Source: Ignelater luminosus (lineage: Eukaryota > Arthropoda > Insecta > Coleoptera > Elateridae). From it: 64,000 nt of DNA. The notes beneath the pieces were generated by a model. It saw only the letters and a list, made by a program, of their open reading frames with translations. It had not been told where the DNA came from and ran no database searches. Of this stretch, positions 12,773 through 24,809 are shown one piece after another. The position numbers and the translations under genes are program-made. The first letter of the stretch is position 1. Each line of letters begins with the position of its first letter. The stretch is taken from NCBI GenBank assembly GCA_011009095.1, contig VTPC01091248.1, positions 1 to 64,000 of the forward strand, read 5' to 3'.

Positions 12773-12885
12773 ATAACATCGATACGTCAAATTTATTGCA
12801 AATGTTTATAATTGTCAACTTTTGACATTGACAACGAGTTGTAAAGTGCCAACTTTACAGGTGGTCGTAAAAAAACTTATTTGTT
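12773..12885 (+). repeat. Dispersed repeat, copy 1
   Basis: This stretch (with TAACATCGATACGT and TTGTAAAGTGCCAACTTTACAG) has a clearly related copy in the opposite direction at 27303-27412. It includes the near-palindrome TGTAAAGT..ACTTTACA. No coding content is seen. It is probably a MITE or a terminal piece of a larger element. Confidence 0.7.
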
Positions 12886-15367
12886 AGTCTTTAGTTAGCA
12901 ACAAACTTAAACTCTTAGTTCCTTGAATTGGGTAGTTGGGAATATTTTGTAAAGTGCCAGAATTATTTGAACAGCCGATGAATAAAAGTAGGGTCGAATT
13001 TCTTTTCCTGAATTCCATAAGAACACTATTGAGAAGACTCGGATTCAAAAGGTTCAATGATTCATTACTCCGAAAAGAATCTAACAGACTGATAGAGAAT
13101 GCTACTAGCGAGAATCTAGGATCCTGCTAGGTTTTATCTTTTTCCCTTAACGGCCTTCTTTCGTTTGTTGCCGCCATTTTTTGTAAAATACATGCCATAA
13201 CTTAAAGAAACTTTATATTTTATAACAGCTACTGCTACTCTACTATCATTATTACGATAAACCAGATTCTAAATTTGTATCCGATTAAAGAGCTTTGCCT
13301 GGCTTTACTAATGCAGTAAATTATCCTATCAAATTGTTTTCAGTCATAATTAATAATAACAGATTTCTGAACTATTTTTTCATAAGAATCATTAAACCAT
13401 GGAAACTCGGTTTTAGACACCTTTGGTCCCTTTCTTTGCATTTGACTCACCTATTTAGATCTATTAATTCAAACTTCTTTAAAAAAGAACATTTGTAACT
13501 ATCTTAACCTATGAATATAACTCTTGTACTGACCTTGATCTCAGTATCAATCTCATATTTGATCTTAAGGTCCATCCCATCCAGGAAAATATTAGACTCT
13601 TCTTGGAACTTGAAAGTTTTATTTGAAAGACGCACATGTGGGCTCTTAGTAAGTAACTAGAGAAATAGAAATTTTTAATTCAGATGAAGTACCGTGATAA
13701 GAATGATAGAACTGCGTACTCATAACAAACGGCTTTTAGAAAACATCAGGATTATGTGACAATGAGGCAACTTGCTTAGGTACCGCGGTCACTAGGTGCT
13801 GCACAATAACGAATAAGACAACTGAAAACATTAAACGCACCACTCGTCATCACCTGCTCTAATACCGGTCCTGATGTCGAAAGATAATTGAGTTTACAAA
13901 TGTCCTATTGGAAACAAAAGAAAAATCATTCACCTTTATCTAGAAATGTGAATTTGTTCCCAATAAAAGCCAAACTTCACATATAAAATTTAAAAATTGT
14001 GTGTAATATTTTATTTACTTAACATTAATTAATAATTACATAACTTGTTCATTTACTATTATTGTTATTACACGTGATTTTAAAAATCAATGAGAGCTTT
14101 CCTTGTATAGTGGTTTTAATCAATATACTGTTTCTCGTACCTTTGAGTCAAAGAAAAATATGAAAATAAAGCTCTTTTTATCTTCTCTACTTTGTGCATT
14201 TGTACAGCTACCACCGAATAAGTATTTATAACCGTTCTACTCTTACCGCTACTACTCAGACAAGTCAATAAAAGCAGCCCATATTTGAAATGATGTTGAT
14301 GTTGCTTTTTGAGCAGCTTTATTACACAAGCTAATTTTTTACCAAACGAATGGAAATTAAAAGACTCTCGGTCTGTTGAAATATTTTCTTTTTGGTATTT
14401 GTCTAAAATATTTACTTTTTCATAAGTAATAAAGTATATTTTTATATAATAAATATTTAAGATTTTTAATAATTAAAAGCATTTATTAATGCATTTTGCA
14501 GTGCATAGTAATTAATAACTAATAAGCAATTGTGTAGTTGACGTTTCAATTCTTTTAACTGGGGAAGATAATCATTTTTCTAATAATTTAACTTTAAACG
14601 TTAATTACAATCAAACTCTACTGCAAACATAGATTAAAATATACCAAATTAAATTGTCTGAAGTATTTTTCTTTATCAAGAAATTTATTTAGATATGTAT
14701 TTTTATGTCCTTATAAATCGAACTGGGCAAGAATCCAAGCATTCTGATTACTCCTCCAGAAAAATGGTTAATTCTTACTAATTCTCTGTTTCGTAATTAG
14801 TTTTTTCGAGAGAGCTTTAGAGTTATGATGAAACTCTCAAGTTAGTAGCTGGTTTTTTGTAATATAATACTCTGGAAAGAGAAAGACGTGGAGGATGAGT
14901 TACCTTACCTTTGCGAACAAGACTGGCGGAATAACCACAGAAACTAATATACGTACGATAGAGGAAGTAGTGTAGTTGGAAAATGGAATTTGAGAAAGGA
15001 AAGTTAGTTGGGAATTACGGACCAGCTTGAGTTAAAGGAACAATAAGGAAAGTCGTGTTATTGAATTTTGTACACAACATAATTTGATAGTAAATACAGT
15101 TTTCGAGCACCATTTTCGGAGATGCTATATTTGGAAAATTCCAGGAATTATAAGCAGGTATGAGACTGGTGCAAAAGCGGTATAGAAATTAAGTAAAAGA
15201 TTGTAGAAGAATTCCGCAGCGGATATTAAAAATAACTTTAATATATTCTTGATGAAATGTAGACTAAACCTGGAAGGAACAAAAAAACAATACTATAAAT
15301 AAGACAAACAACGAAAGAAGAAGAAACAAATAGTAGACTTCAAAAGAGGGGATAAAAGAAAGTATCA
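12886..15367. other. Stretch without recognised gene
   Basis: AT-rich, with only short open frames such as 12936-13130 and 13295-13498 that match nothing I know. Nothing repetitive stands out on reading. Confidence 0.45.
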
Positions 15368-16691
15368 CTATGTCCAGAAAGTAAGTTCATTTTTACTGGT
15401 AAAATAAAACAAATGTATATTAGGAAAAATAATTTATTGCAAAAGAATCTGTAGACTTAAAACTATTAGTCAACATAGCTACCGCCATTTTGTAAGCATT
15501 TATCGTAGCGTGGCACTAATTTTTGTATTCCTTCGTCATAAAACGTTGACGCCTGTGACTGTAACCAAGTTGCAACATGTTCTTTAATCTCGTCGTCGTC
15601 ATTGAATTTCTTGCCAGCGAGGTTTGATTTTAGGCTTAAAAACAGGAAGAAGTCACTGGGAGCAAGGTCCGGACTATACGGTGGGTGGTCAAATTGTTCC
15701 CATCCAAATTGAGTCAAAAGTTGCTGTGTAAGGTTTGCAGTGTGGGGGCGAGCATTGTCATAAATCAACAAAATGCCGCTAGTGAGCTTTCCACGGCGCT
15801 TATTCTGAATTGCACGACGCAGTTTCCTTAGCGTATCACAATAAGCAATAGCGGTAATTGTTTCGCCCCGTAGTAGAAAGTCCACTAAAAGAACACCACA
15901 TCTGTCCCAAAACACTGTGCACATGATTTTCCGGGTTGTCAAATTCGGCTTCGATGTTGTCTTTGCTGGTGACGATGTGTGCCTCCATTCCATCGATTGC
16001 CGTTTTGTCTCATGCGTCTCATAGGCTACCCAAGTCTCGTACCCAGTCACTGTACTGTTAAGGAAATGGTCCCCGTCATTGTGATAACGAGTCAAAAATT
16101 CAAGAGCAGCACCTAGGCGTTTTTTCTTGTGATCCTCGGTAAGAGTTTTCGGTACCAAGCGTGCACAAAGCTTTCGATATCCCAGTTTGTCATGAACAAT
16201 TTCATGAAGAAGGGATCGTGAAATTAGGGGAGATTCCATAGAAAGAAGAGAAATCGTAAACTTACGGTTTCCTCTAATTTTTTCATTCACTGCATGAACA
16301 AGTTCATCATTAACCAATGATGGACGTCCACTTCTTCCTTCATCGTGCGCGTTTACACGGCCATTGTTGAATTTTCTTACCCATCTCACAACCATAGAAT
16401 AACTCATTACATTCTGTCCATACACCTCAGAGAGCTGTTGATGAATGTCCACTGGTTTCAAATTTTTCGCATTGAGAAACCGAATCACTGATTTAATCTC
16501 GCAATCAGCGGAATTTTCAATTACCTTCGCCATTATAAACAAGCACTGTGACATGATAACAGCAGATAACTAACTCAAAATGGCGTCAATCGCTTAGTAA
16601 CGATACAAGGTCAGTGCCGCGCATGCGCGGAACTGCGATCGCATCGCTGCAACGGCGGGAAATAGAAAATGAACTTAATTTCTGGACATAG
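15368..16691 (-). mobile_element. Mariner C, full-length
   Basis: The element is bounded by 27-bp inverted repeats beginning CTATGTCCAGAAA with one mismatch. Its ends and protein differ clearly from A, B, F and G, so it is another mariner lineage. The 5' untranslated part (16560-16680) is GC-rich compared with the host DNA, which suggests recent arrival. Confidence 0.95.
15466..16533 (-). CDS. Mariner C transposase, uninterrupted ORF but first catalytic Asp lost
   Basis: An open frame of 355 codons starts at MAKVIENSADCEIKSVIRF; a methionine seven codons upstream is in frame but the MAKV start fits the family. The N-terminal half carries the two helix-turn-helix regions. The second and third catalytic aspartates are in place (IYDNARPHTA and YSPDLAPSDFFLF, 34 residues apart). 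The first motif, normally TGDETWV, reads TGYETWV: a single GAC-to-TAC change at 16041. The linker motif is also altered (ARLVPKTL). The protein should be able to bind DNA but not to cut it. There are no stops or frameshifts, so the loss of activity is recent or the frame has been kept open by chance. Confidence 0.92.
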   Translation of the reverse strand: MAKVIENSADCEIKSVIRFLNAKNLKPVDIHQQLSEVYGQNVMSYSMVVRWVRKFNNGRVNAHDEGRSGRPSLVNDELVHAVNEKIRGNRKFTISLLSMESPLISRSLLHEIVHDKLGYRKLCARLVPKTLTEDHKKKRLGAALEFLTRYHNDGDHFLNSTVTGYETWVAYETHETKRQSMEWRHTSSPAKTTSKPNLTTRKIMCTVFWDRCGVLLVDFLLRGETITAIAYCDTLRKLRRAIQNKRRGKLTSGILLIYDNARPHTANLTQQLLTQFGWEQFDHPPYSPDLAPSDFFLFLSLKSNLAGKKFNDDDEIKEHVATWLQSQASTFYDEGIQKLVPRYDKCLQNGGSYVD

Positions 16692-16959
16692 TTATATTAC
16701 CGACTACTAAATGGGATAATTGGAAAAATAAAACAAAAAATAAAAAATCATGAATTGCTCGGTATTATCAGGAAAAAGAAAATGCAAAAGCTCTCTATCT
16801 GAAAATCGGAAATATAATTCGCAAAAAGATGAGAAAAACAAAATAAAAGTGTATGAAATCAAACAGTGAAGATATACAAAGAGATACACAAAAATGGGAA
16901 GAAATGATAAAGTATCGAAGTGCCTCTCACTAGTGGTGCTGGTGTGCAAAGCCTTAGCA
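16692..16959. other. Short spacer
   Basis: A-rich sequence with no supported feature. Confidence 0.4.
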
Positions 16960-17400
16960 GACTTACGACAGTACCTGTCAGGACTTGGTTAGACTTGGGG
17001 AAAGTGACAGCACTTGACAAGATCTGGAAGTGACTGGCAGAACCTGGCAGTACTGGGGTAAAACCTCATAGCACTTAGGCAACACCTGACAATACTGATG
17101 CAGAACTTCATTTGATTCAGATTTAGAATTTTGTAGGGACGGGGCGTGTTTTAAAACCAAATTTTAGTAGTGGTTTTGGTACCGCTATCAGTCTTCTACC
17201 TAGTCCTGCCAACTACTATCAAATCTTGTCAAGTACCACTCTGTAAGTTCCTACTACCACCAGTGACTCTTGAATTAGATTGAACTGATTCTAGCAGAAC
17301 TTGATAATAATGATAGTAATACTAAGCTGGACAGCAGGCGGCAGTACTTGTCAGGACCACGACACTATCAAAAATACTGCTAAAGTGGACAGTATACAAG
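16960..17400. repeat. Degenerate minisatellite-like region (CAGTACCTGTCAGGACTTGG type)
   Basis: Variants of a roughly 14-20 base unit such as CAGTACTTGTCAGGAC, CAGCACTTGAC, CAGAACCTGGCAGTACTGGG recur many times across 440 bases, in both orientations in the second half. On the minus strand this makes a short reading with repeated CQVLP. The units are too diverged for a simple tandem array. It is not a credible protein gene. Confidence 0.6.
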
Positions 17401-18190
17401 TTTTGGGATAGTGAGTAAATGCCCAGCCTTCTGACAACTCATTCTCTTTTAACATTATCGAAATTCTGCTATTCCATTTTTTCACTTCTCTATCAAACGG
17501 TTAGTCTCACAATAAAACTTCCTTTATGCTTTGAGAAATTTGCAATAAACGAGTCGATTTACTTTCTATTGATACGACTTGTATCTCGGTTTTTGAGAGT
17601 AGCTAGGGGTTAAAAGGAGCATTGGATCAAAATAACAGCATATACTTAACAATTACTCTTACTAAACCACATTATCAAATTCATTCTGTCATTCTCCATG
17701 TTATAGAGGAAATTAGCGTGTTTGAAAAAAAGTTCTATTCTGTAGGGGAATGACAACTAAAAAGACAAAAGTTTATTTCGGTTACAAAACTTTTTAAATG
17801 TTTCAATTTACCTTCATTATTTCCTTCCAGTCGACATTTCTCAACGCGTAACACACCACCCTAAAATAACGTTTGTTTTTGTATTATTCACTGGCTATCA
17901 AAAACAGTTAACGGCAATTACTTTGGAAAACGATACCTATGTTTCCTTCACATTAAAATTTTACTCAATCAATAGAATTTATTACGCCAAAATTACACAA
18001 TAGGTATAATCCACCTAGGGCATTCTACTATTTATTTTATCGTTTACCCTTTTTAAGATTTAACGTAAATGTCAAGCGAGATAATAACTATAAATTCTGT
18101 GAACCCATTTAAATATTCATGCACTTTAAAAACAAGTTTAATTACATTAAAGAAAAACTAATTTTCTAATCACAATAAATTTTCTTTCAG
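17401..18190. other. Sequence upstream of the nucleoredoxin exon, no feature seen
   Basis: This is probably intronic to the nucleoredoxin-like gene. I looked here for the exon that should carry the W-C-P-P-C thioredoxin motif and did not find it. Confidence 0.4.
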
Positions 18191-21100
18191 GAGTGCCGAA
18201 TCCTTCTCGGTATATTTAGAAAGCATGCCGTGGTTAGCAATTCCTTGGCAACAAATTGCAGTACGAGCAGAGCTTGCCCAACTTTATGGTATTAGAGGTA
18301 TACCAACATTGTTATTACTTGACAGAAATGGTCATTTAATTACAATGGATGCCAGGACTGAATTAGCTGAGGATCCTATGGCACAGGTAAATCGACGAAA
18401 CTATTTGGGGTTATTTACGACCCTAATGTTACTACGGTCGCTTAACAAGTAAATTACATAATAACATATTTAACCTTAAAGGTCAAATTGCAATAAGATT
18501 TATTAAACAGCTTCTCAATTTATCATTTCAGAATTTTCCTTGGAAACCACGAGCTGTTAATATTTTAACAGAGAGATTTGCAACAAGACTTCATGATTAC
18601 CCTGCTATAATTTTATTTGTTGGTAAGTATGATGTAGTAGACAAAGATTTATTTCAATGTTTATTTATTAACATTATTATAGTTCTATTTGTATTTGACC
18701 GTACGTTTTATTTGCAAGCAAATAATATACAAGTTATGCTAACACAATTTTGGTAGCAATCAGAATTTATAATCATAGTGCGATGATGCACTATATTTGA
18801 CTTCGTTAAACTTTCACATATTCATACGTATGTATCTATAACAAAGTTTACAAACGCATTAGAATTCCTATCGCGTTATTTGAAAACAAAGTTTGTTCTA
18901 ATCACTGCTTTGTACAGCACAGGTAAAATATCAATTTGCCAAGTAAAATTTTTCTTGAATTAATTTTGGAAGTTACGGTAGGGCTTGCAAATTAGATCTA
19001 AATAGCAATAGAGTAAGAGAGATTATTATAAAACAATTGAAAATATTGGTTAAGTTTAATGAATAAAGCATAAAAAATGAAAGAAACAAAAAACGGAGAG
19101 AAAATGCTAGAAAGTATTGGTTCCTATAATTCGCTAAAAATAGTAGTGAATGTTTACAAAAGAACCAGTTTTCAATAATAGAAATGATCAAAATGTCTGA
19201 GTTACCTACGGGTTGTGCTTTAACAAAAACAAGGAAGACACTTACTCTATGAAAACACGGAAAAGAAGTTTATAGTGAAGATTATCTGAGCAAAGGTGTG
19301 CCTAGTTGTTTCGTGTATTATTGGTCTAAAAGCCAGATAGTTCTGTCAAGAGCCTCTGCCATTTGGGTTGAATAAGAATGTTCGAGAAGTTTATACAGGG
19401 TGATTCCGAAATAAAGGGTATCCTTTTGATAGGTGATAAGTTTTAGCCTCACTTAAGAGACAAGAAGACAAAAAATGAAAAAACGAAGTGGCTCCGTGAA
19501 AGTTGAAAATTTTGACAATTTTCCTAAATATTAAAAACTGAAGCCGTCTCTGGTTAGAAAAAAAAAAGTGTTTCTTGTATTGTCGCCTTAAAAAGTGAAA
19601 GTTAAGGAAATTTACGGTGTTTTTAAACCCTTGTGATGCAAGAACGAAAATTTACCAGACATGCCTACTTTCTTGGAACTAATAGTGCAGCTGTAGTAGC
19701 ACAATGAACAATAAATGCCATCATAAACTACCCCCTGGACATTTTACAACTTTCCCTTCTTAAATCTGAAGTATATTTAACATGCAGGGTTGTTGAAATT
19801 CGTTAAAACAGTAAAAAAATAATAACAAAATTTATGTTACGAACAATTAGACTCCAGTCTCACAAGCAACATTTTAATCCCTTAGTATTATTTAGTCACA
19901 TGAATAGGAAATGCATTACACATACTACTTGAATGAAACATGCGTATGGAAGGTACTACTAACTATCACCTCTGTATTTAATTCAATTTAATAAATTCAA
20001 CCAATTTTTATTTATGTAGCATGATGCTTATTGAAGTTTTTGGTTCTTCGGAAGTTTACAGAAAAAAATCACTAACAGTAAAATTTTAATATTTGTCTGT
20101 TTGCAAATTAAAAAGTAAAAGTTCCTACTGGTTATTTATGACATTGTAGAAACCAGATAAACTATTATACCCCTCACACAAATAGCAAGAACTACCTGCC
20201 AATGACAAGGACAGTCAGTCAACCCCTATCGATTTTTGCTTAAGTAAAAGTATGAGAGCAGGATCGGCTTGGCTTAGCGATTAAACTTCATCGCATTTTT
20301 CTCGGAAACTATGCAATTTTTACCTACCGTTTTTTATCGCAAATGTATGTACTATCACACTGCTATCCACCTTTAAGAGCATACCCTTTATTTCGGAATC
20401 ACCCTGTATATATAAATTTAGGTGACTGTTGTTTTTCCTAATCAGGAAAGACGTAAAAGCTTCTAGTCACTTGCTAAAACAGCTAAGATTATAATCTGTT
20501 ATCATATTCTACAGTTGTAATACCCCAGATACGTCTGTGACAGTTCCTTAAATGGATTTCCAACGTTAAGTACTATATCTATCTATATATCAGGTCAAAA
20601 CTAAAGTAACCGGCGTTTATTCATTAAATCAAATTCATTAATTTTACAAAAGATTCATACATTTAATCTATTATATAATTGCCATCTTTCGGGCAAATTT
20701 AGAATACCCCGTTCATAAAAATAAGTATCCTTTGAGGCAAAGTATTCGGAGAGTTTTCCACTGAGATAGTGCTGAAGAGAACAAAAATGGTAGTCGGAAG
20801 GCGCGATATCTGGGCTATATGGTGGGTGTAGCAGTACTTCCCACCCCAGTTCTCTGATCTTCTGGTGGGTAAGTCTTGCAACATGTGGCCGGGCATTATC
20901 ATGCTGCAAGATTACCCCTTTTCTATTGATCAGCGCCGGGCGTTTCGCTTTCAATGCCAGAGCCAAACGATCCAGTTGTTAAGTGTAGAGGTCAGCGGTT
21001 ACAGATTGACCCTGTTCTAACACCTCGAAGTGTATGATTCCGCCACAGTTCCACCAAACAAAAAGCAATACTTTGTTCGGGTAAAGGGCCGGTTTGGCCG

Positions 21101-24100
21101 TTGGCACCGGTGTGCTTGATCACTTGATCTAACTCCGTTAGATTTCTTTCCTCTGGGGTTATGTCAAGAAGCATGTGCTCAACTAAAATTTTGAAGATGA
21201 ACAGCAATTATTACAGTTGGTCACGTTCAACACAAAAAAATCAAAACCAAAATAACCCTATCATGTTGACATCATTTGAATCGCGACAACAAGAGCTATT
21301 CAAAACATTCCCGATTGTTTTTATGCCTATTTAAAACAACAAGGTTGATGATGGTTACTTGAAACCGAAACATTGTACAGGAATTTTGTTGGCGTATTTT
21401 AATAGAGAACAAAAAGTGGTAATGGAAAAGTGGTTTTAGTTTTCCGATGTCTCTTCAAATAAAGGAAAGAAAAAATAATAACAAAAATCAAGAAATCTAC
21501 TTTTTTAAAATATCTCTGAAACTATCCAAGATATCTCGATTTTGCAAACGCCAACAAAAAGGTCCTATAAATAGCCAACTTTCATCCCATTTAACCGATC
21601 CTGTATCTCTTACCGTTTCCAAGATCCCCATGCTGTGCATCCTTATCTTGGACACACGGTATACTACTGACATCACTTTCCGACGTCTTTTGTTAAACTC
21701 ATCTATGGAACCTTCTACATAACTCTCTCCAGTTGTTCACTCCTAAAACGTCTTCTGATGTAGATCTCTTTAGTGCTTTGAGCATCCTACACTTATAAAT
21801 CGTTCTATTCAATTTATATTTTCTTCCAGAATGCTTTTAATGTTAACGATTCCTCCAAAACATTTCTCCTTTCCCCTACCACCTTCATCTACTTTGCAAC
21901 AGATCGGATCTCAATGTCTTTTAATTATTGTTTCTACAGAGTGGTAAAAATCTACAAACTATACTCTTCGAAGGTAATTGTTTTTACTGTAGAGGGGTTC
22001 TGAAGATCTGCACGATTGTAAGGCACGCATTGACTTGGTAAAGTTTTTTTTTATGAAAGCTTTGTATGTGTTTTAGTTGGAAGTTTTATTGTTGTAGTCT
22101 AAGTTCCAGCTTGCTAGTTGTTCTGTCGACTTCAAATTGTTTTTTCTCGGGTGAATCTGTGTAAATAGTCTATCAATGTCAGAAAATCCTTTTGTAAATT
22201 CATAGTAGTATCACATTATACTTATTCTGTGTCGAACGGTAGTGTTTATTACTGAGGTTTGTTTGGATATTTTGCAAAGCGTTTACATGGCCCAAGGAGA
22301 TTATTTTTTCTTTGGATTCAATTGAATATTATCACTCCCGATGCTAATATATTCTTCAAACATACTTTTCCTAACTAAATTAATTAAATACATAAATTTA
22401 AAGTCAGCTTCTTAAAAGTTAGTTTACTAATTTTTAGAAGTAATTAAAGCTCTTTGAGTAGAAGATGATGTTTTGGGTTTTGTTTTCTGGTTGAACACAC
22501 ACCAACTTTCTAATAGATTTCACATTAAAGAATATTTAGGTTTTGGTATTCTACTCAGAATTTTGTCTTGTTATCTTTTGTGTGAAGTCTTTAAAATGAG
22601 TGCTCTAATTTAAAAACTGACGAAAATTGATATTTGCTTTTCACGACTAACGAGATACTACAGGTTTAATATAGTTTGAAATACTTAAATAGCTTTGAAG
22701 TTTAACCTAAAGCTCTGTTTGCACTTGATCAATTGATTTAATCAGACGCAGTGAAATCCAAATGTAAATTCAAAATTATCCAGTCAAATCAGCTGATCAT
22801 TTGAATTAACTTGAGCAAATCGATTGACTATATTTTCTGCAACCGGGCCTTTAGTCTTAGTTTTTTATCTTCAATCAGTTTTGGCACCAATCAAATCGTT
22901 AGTGCAATCGGGTCTAATTTTTTTGCAAATAACACATGGGCTGAAAAGTCCCAAGCCTAACAAAGAAAACACGGTTTTTTTTGTTCAAAATTAGCTTTAT
23001 TCATCAACGTAATTTCCATCAAGAACAACGCAATCATTCCAGCGCCGCTCTAACATTTCAATACCACTTTTGTAGAACGATTTATCTTTTTCCTCAAAAT
23101 AGGACTCAGTTTCAGCGATAACCTCTTCATTCGAGCGAAATTTCTTACCGGCAAGCATTTTTTTAGGTCTGCGAACAGCCAGTAGTCGGTGGGAGCCAAA
23201 TCTGGCGAATACGGTGGATGTGGGAGCAATTCGAAGTTCAATTCATGTAGTTTTGCCATTGTTTTGATTGACTTGTGACACGGTGCGTTGTCTTGATGAA
23301 ACAATTTTTTTTCTTTGCCATATGCGGTCGTTTCTTTGCAATTTCGGCCTTCAAACGCTCCAATAACGCTATATAATATTCACTGTTGATGGTATTTCCC
23401 TTCTCAAGATAGTCGATGAATATTACACCACGCACATCCCAAAATACCGAGGCCATAACCTTTCCAGCCGATTGTTGTGCTTTCGGTCGCTTTGGACTCA
23501 GATGACGATCGTTTTGATTCCGGAGTGAAGTGATGGTTCCATGTTTCATCCATTGTCACATATCGACGCAAAAATTCCGGTTAGTTACGTTTAAACATGG
23601 CCAAACCCTGCTCAGAAACATCAACACGTTCTTGTTTTTGGTGAACAGTGAGCAAACGCGGCACCCACTTTGAGCAGAGCTTTCTCATAGTCAAATGCTC
23701 ATGCAATATAAAGCCAACACGTTCTTTTGATATCTTTACAATGTCAACTAACTCACGCAACTTCACTTTTCGATCATTCAAAACGATTTTGTGGATTTTT
23801 TTTATGTTTTCTGGTGTTACCGCCTCATTTGGACGTCCACTGCGTTCTGCATCATCGGTGTCTCTACGACCACGTTTGAAGTCAGCAAACCAACGTTTTA
23901 TTGTTGTTTCTGATGGAGCGGAGTCCCCATAACACTTTTCAAGCCATTGCTTTGCTTGAGCGGTATTTTTTCCCATCAAGAAGCAGTGTAAAATTAAAAC
24001 ACGAAATTGTTTTTGATCCATTGTTTTGAAAATAACAAAAGTAGCGTCACTCTTAGCACAATAACTCACAAAATACTGAATAGAATATTATGAAATTTTA

Positions 24101-24664
24101 ACAGCTGTCTTTTGAAGGTTAGTACTAACTGAAAAAGCGGTGAATGCAATAGAACTAGCGCCATCTATTTGTTGGGCTTGGGACTTTTCAGCCCATGTGT
24201 TATATTAATACGCAATTTTGAACAACTTTCTAATGACTAGTTTATTCTCTTTAATACTTTTTGCAATTCCTTTTTCAGATGGAGAAGAAACTGAAGTTCA
24301 GTTTGGTGAATCCGTGTTAACTCCAGCAGCAAACGCATACTATAAAAAGCACAACATAAACTTTAACGCACCTCAAGAAGAATTCTTTAGTGGTAGCAAT
24401 GATGATCATTATTTACAGTTTCTAGTTGCTGTCGATACAGAAACGAGCGATGTTTTAAGAGACTTAATTGGCCTAGATGATGTTGTACCTTTACTCATAG
24501 CTGTAGATATACCAAACCGTAGATTCGCAATAATGGAATATGGTATCGAAATAACTGCCGAAAGTGTTAATAATTTTGTTGAACAGTTTCAAAAAGGAGA
24601 TTTGCAGTTTCGTAGTATAAGTGAACGTGTAATTGAATCCGATAATATTGTTAACAATGTGTAG
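18191..24664 (+). CDS. Nucleoredoxin-like protein, last three exons
   Basis: Three exons join in phase: 18191-18386, 18532-18622 and 24279-24664. All have CAG acceptors and GT donors. The first gives SAESFSVYLESMPWLAIPW and GIRGIPTLLLLDRNG, the second half of a tryparedoxin-like thioredoxin fold with its cis-Pro (GIPTL). The second gives NFPWKPRAVNIL, and the third completes LFVDGEETE and a C-terminal thioredoxin-like domain ending at the stop at 24662. About 223 residues are visible. Nucleoredoxins are cytosolic or nuclear thiol oxidoreductases that bind signalling partners such as Dishevelled. The exons with the W-C-P-P-C active site were not found and may lie upstream of the window or in the 5' repeats. 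The 5.7-kb last intron holds four transposon insertions. A close thioredoxin-fold paralogue cannot be excluded. Confidence 0.85.
19392..20410. mobile_element. Non-autonomous inverted-repeat element, about 1.0 kb
   Basis: The first 30 bases (TATACAGGGTGATTCCGAAA at the start, 19392-19421) are perfectly complementary to the last 30 (20381-20410). The interior has no transposase or other coding region. The ends resemble the CAGGGTG ends of Tc/mariner-like elements and abut TA. It lies inside the nucleoredoxin intron. A perfect 30-bp match implies a fairly recent insertion. Confidence 0.9.
20586..21105 (-). mobile_element. Mariner D, 5'-truncated relic
   Basis: The minus strand carries the C-terminal half of a mariner transposase. 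The region 21105-20970 includes LLFVWWNCGGIIHFE and 20966-20655 includes the second Asp (QHDNARPHVA) and the third (YSPDIAPSDYHF). A frame change falls between these parts. The text resembles the mellifera/cecropia-like group (compare the transposase half of vertebrate SETMAR), unlike the other mariners here. The left end near 20586 (ATATATCAGGTCAAAACTAA) looks like the 3' terminal repeat. The 5' half is missing: at about 21105 the sequence passes directly into a Tc-like element. Confidence 0.85.
21106..21661 (+). mobile_element. Tc-like foldback element fragment, one arm plus transposase tail
   Basis: This fragment is collinear with the reverse complement of the element at 41403-42414. At 21130-21200 it encodes LDLTPLDFFLWGYVKKHVLN, the C-terminal Asp block of an IS630/Tc-type transposase. 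It then continues through one long arm (21270-21661) ending in GGACACACGGTA. The other arm and the rest are lost at the junction with mariner D. Confidence 0.85.
22932..24200 (-). mobile_element. Mariner F, irritans subfamily, inactivated
   Basis: A 1269-bp element flanked by TA on both sides, with inverted ends of about 33 bp beginning ACACATGGGCTGAAAAGTCC. It is a close relative of mariner G at 51954-53241 in the opposite direction. The minus-strand protein begins MDQKQFRVLILHCFLMGKNT and resembles Himar1 throughout. Compared with G it has a nonsense codon (AAA to TAA) after AMFKRN at about 23582, a 23-base deletion near 23505, and single-base losses near 23308 and 23160. It sits in the last nucleoredoxin intron, 78 bases before the final exon. 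Confidence 0.96.
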
Positions 24665-24796
24665 TCGTAGTTTAGACTGAATGTTATACATATTTATATG
24701 GTAGGAGAAAGCATTTAACTTTTTTGAGACTATATAAATGTACAACTGTTTTGTAAATAGATAGATAATTAGATTAGAGTGGTAATTATTATTCTA

Positions 24797-24802
24797 AATA
24801 AA
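24797..24802 (+). terminator. Polyadenylation signal AATAAA, nucleoredoxin-like gene
   Basis: AATAAA lies about 135 bases after the stop codon, a normal 3' UTR length for an insect gene. Confidence 0.6.
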
Positions 24803-24809
24803 CATTTTA

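Noticed and set aside
16978-17160. 60-codon frame with repeated CQVLP
   Set aside because: Explained by the degenerate DNA repeat; no start context or family.
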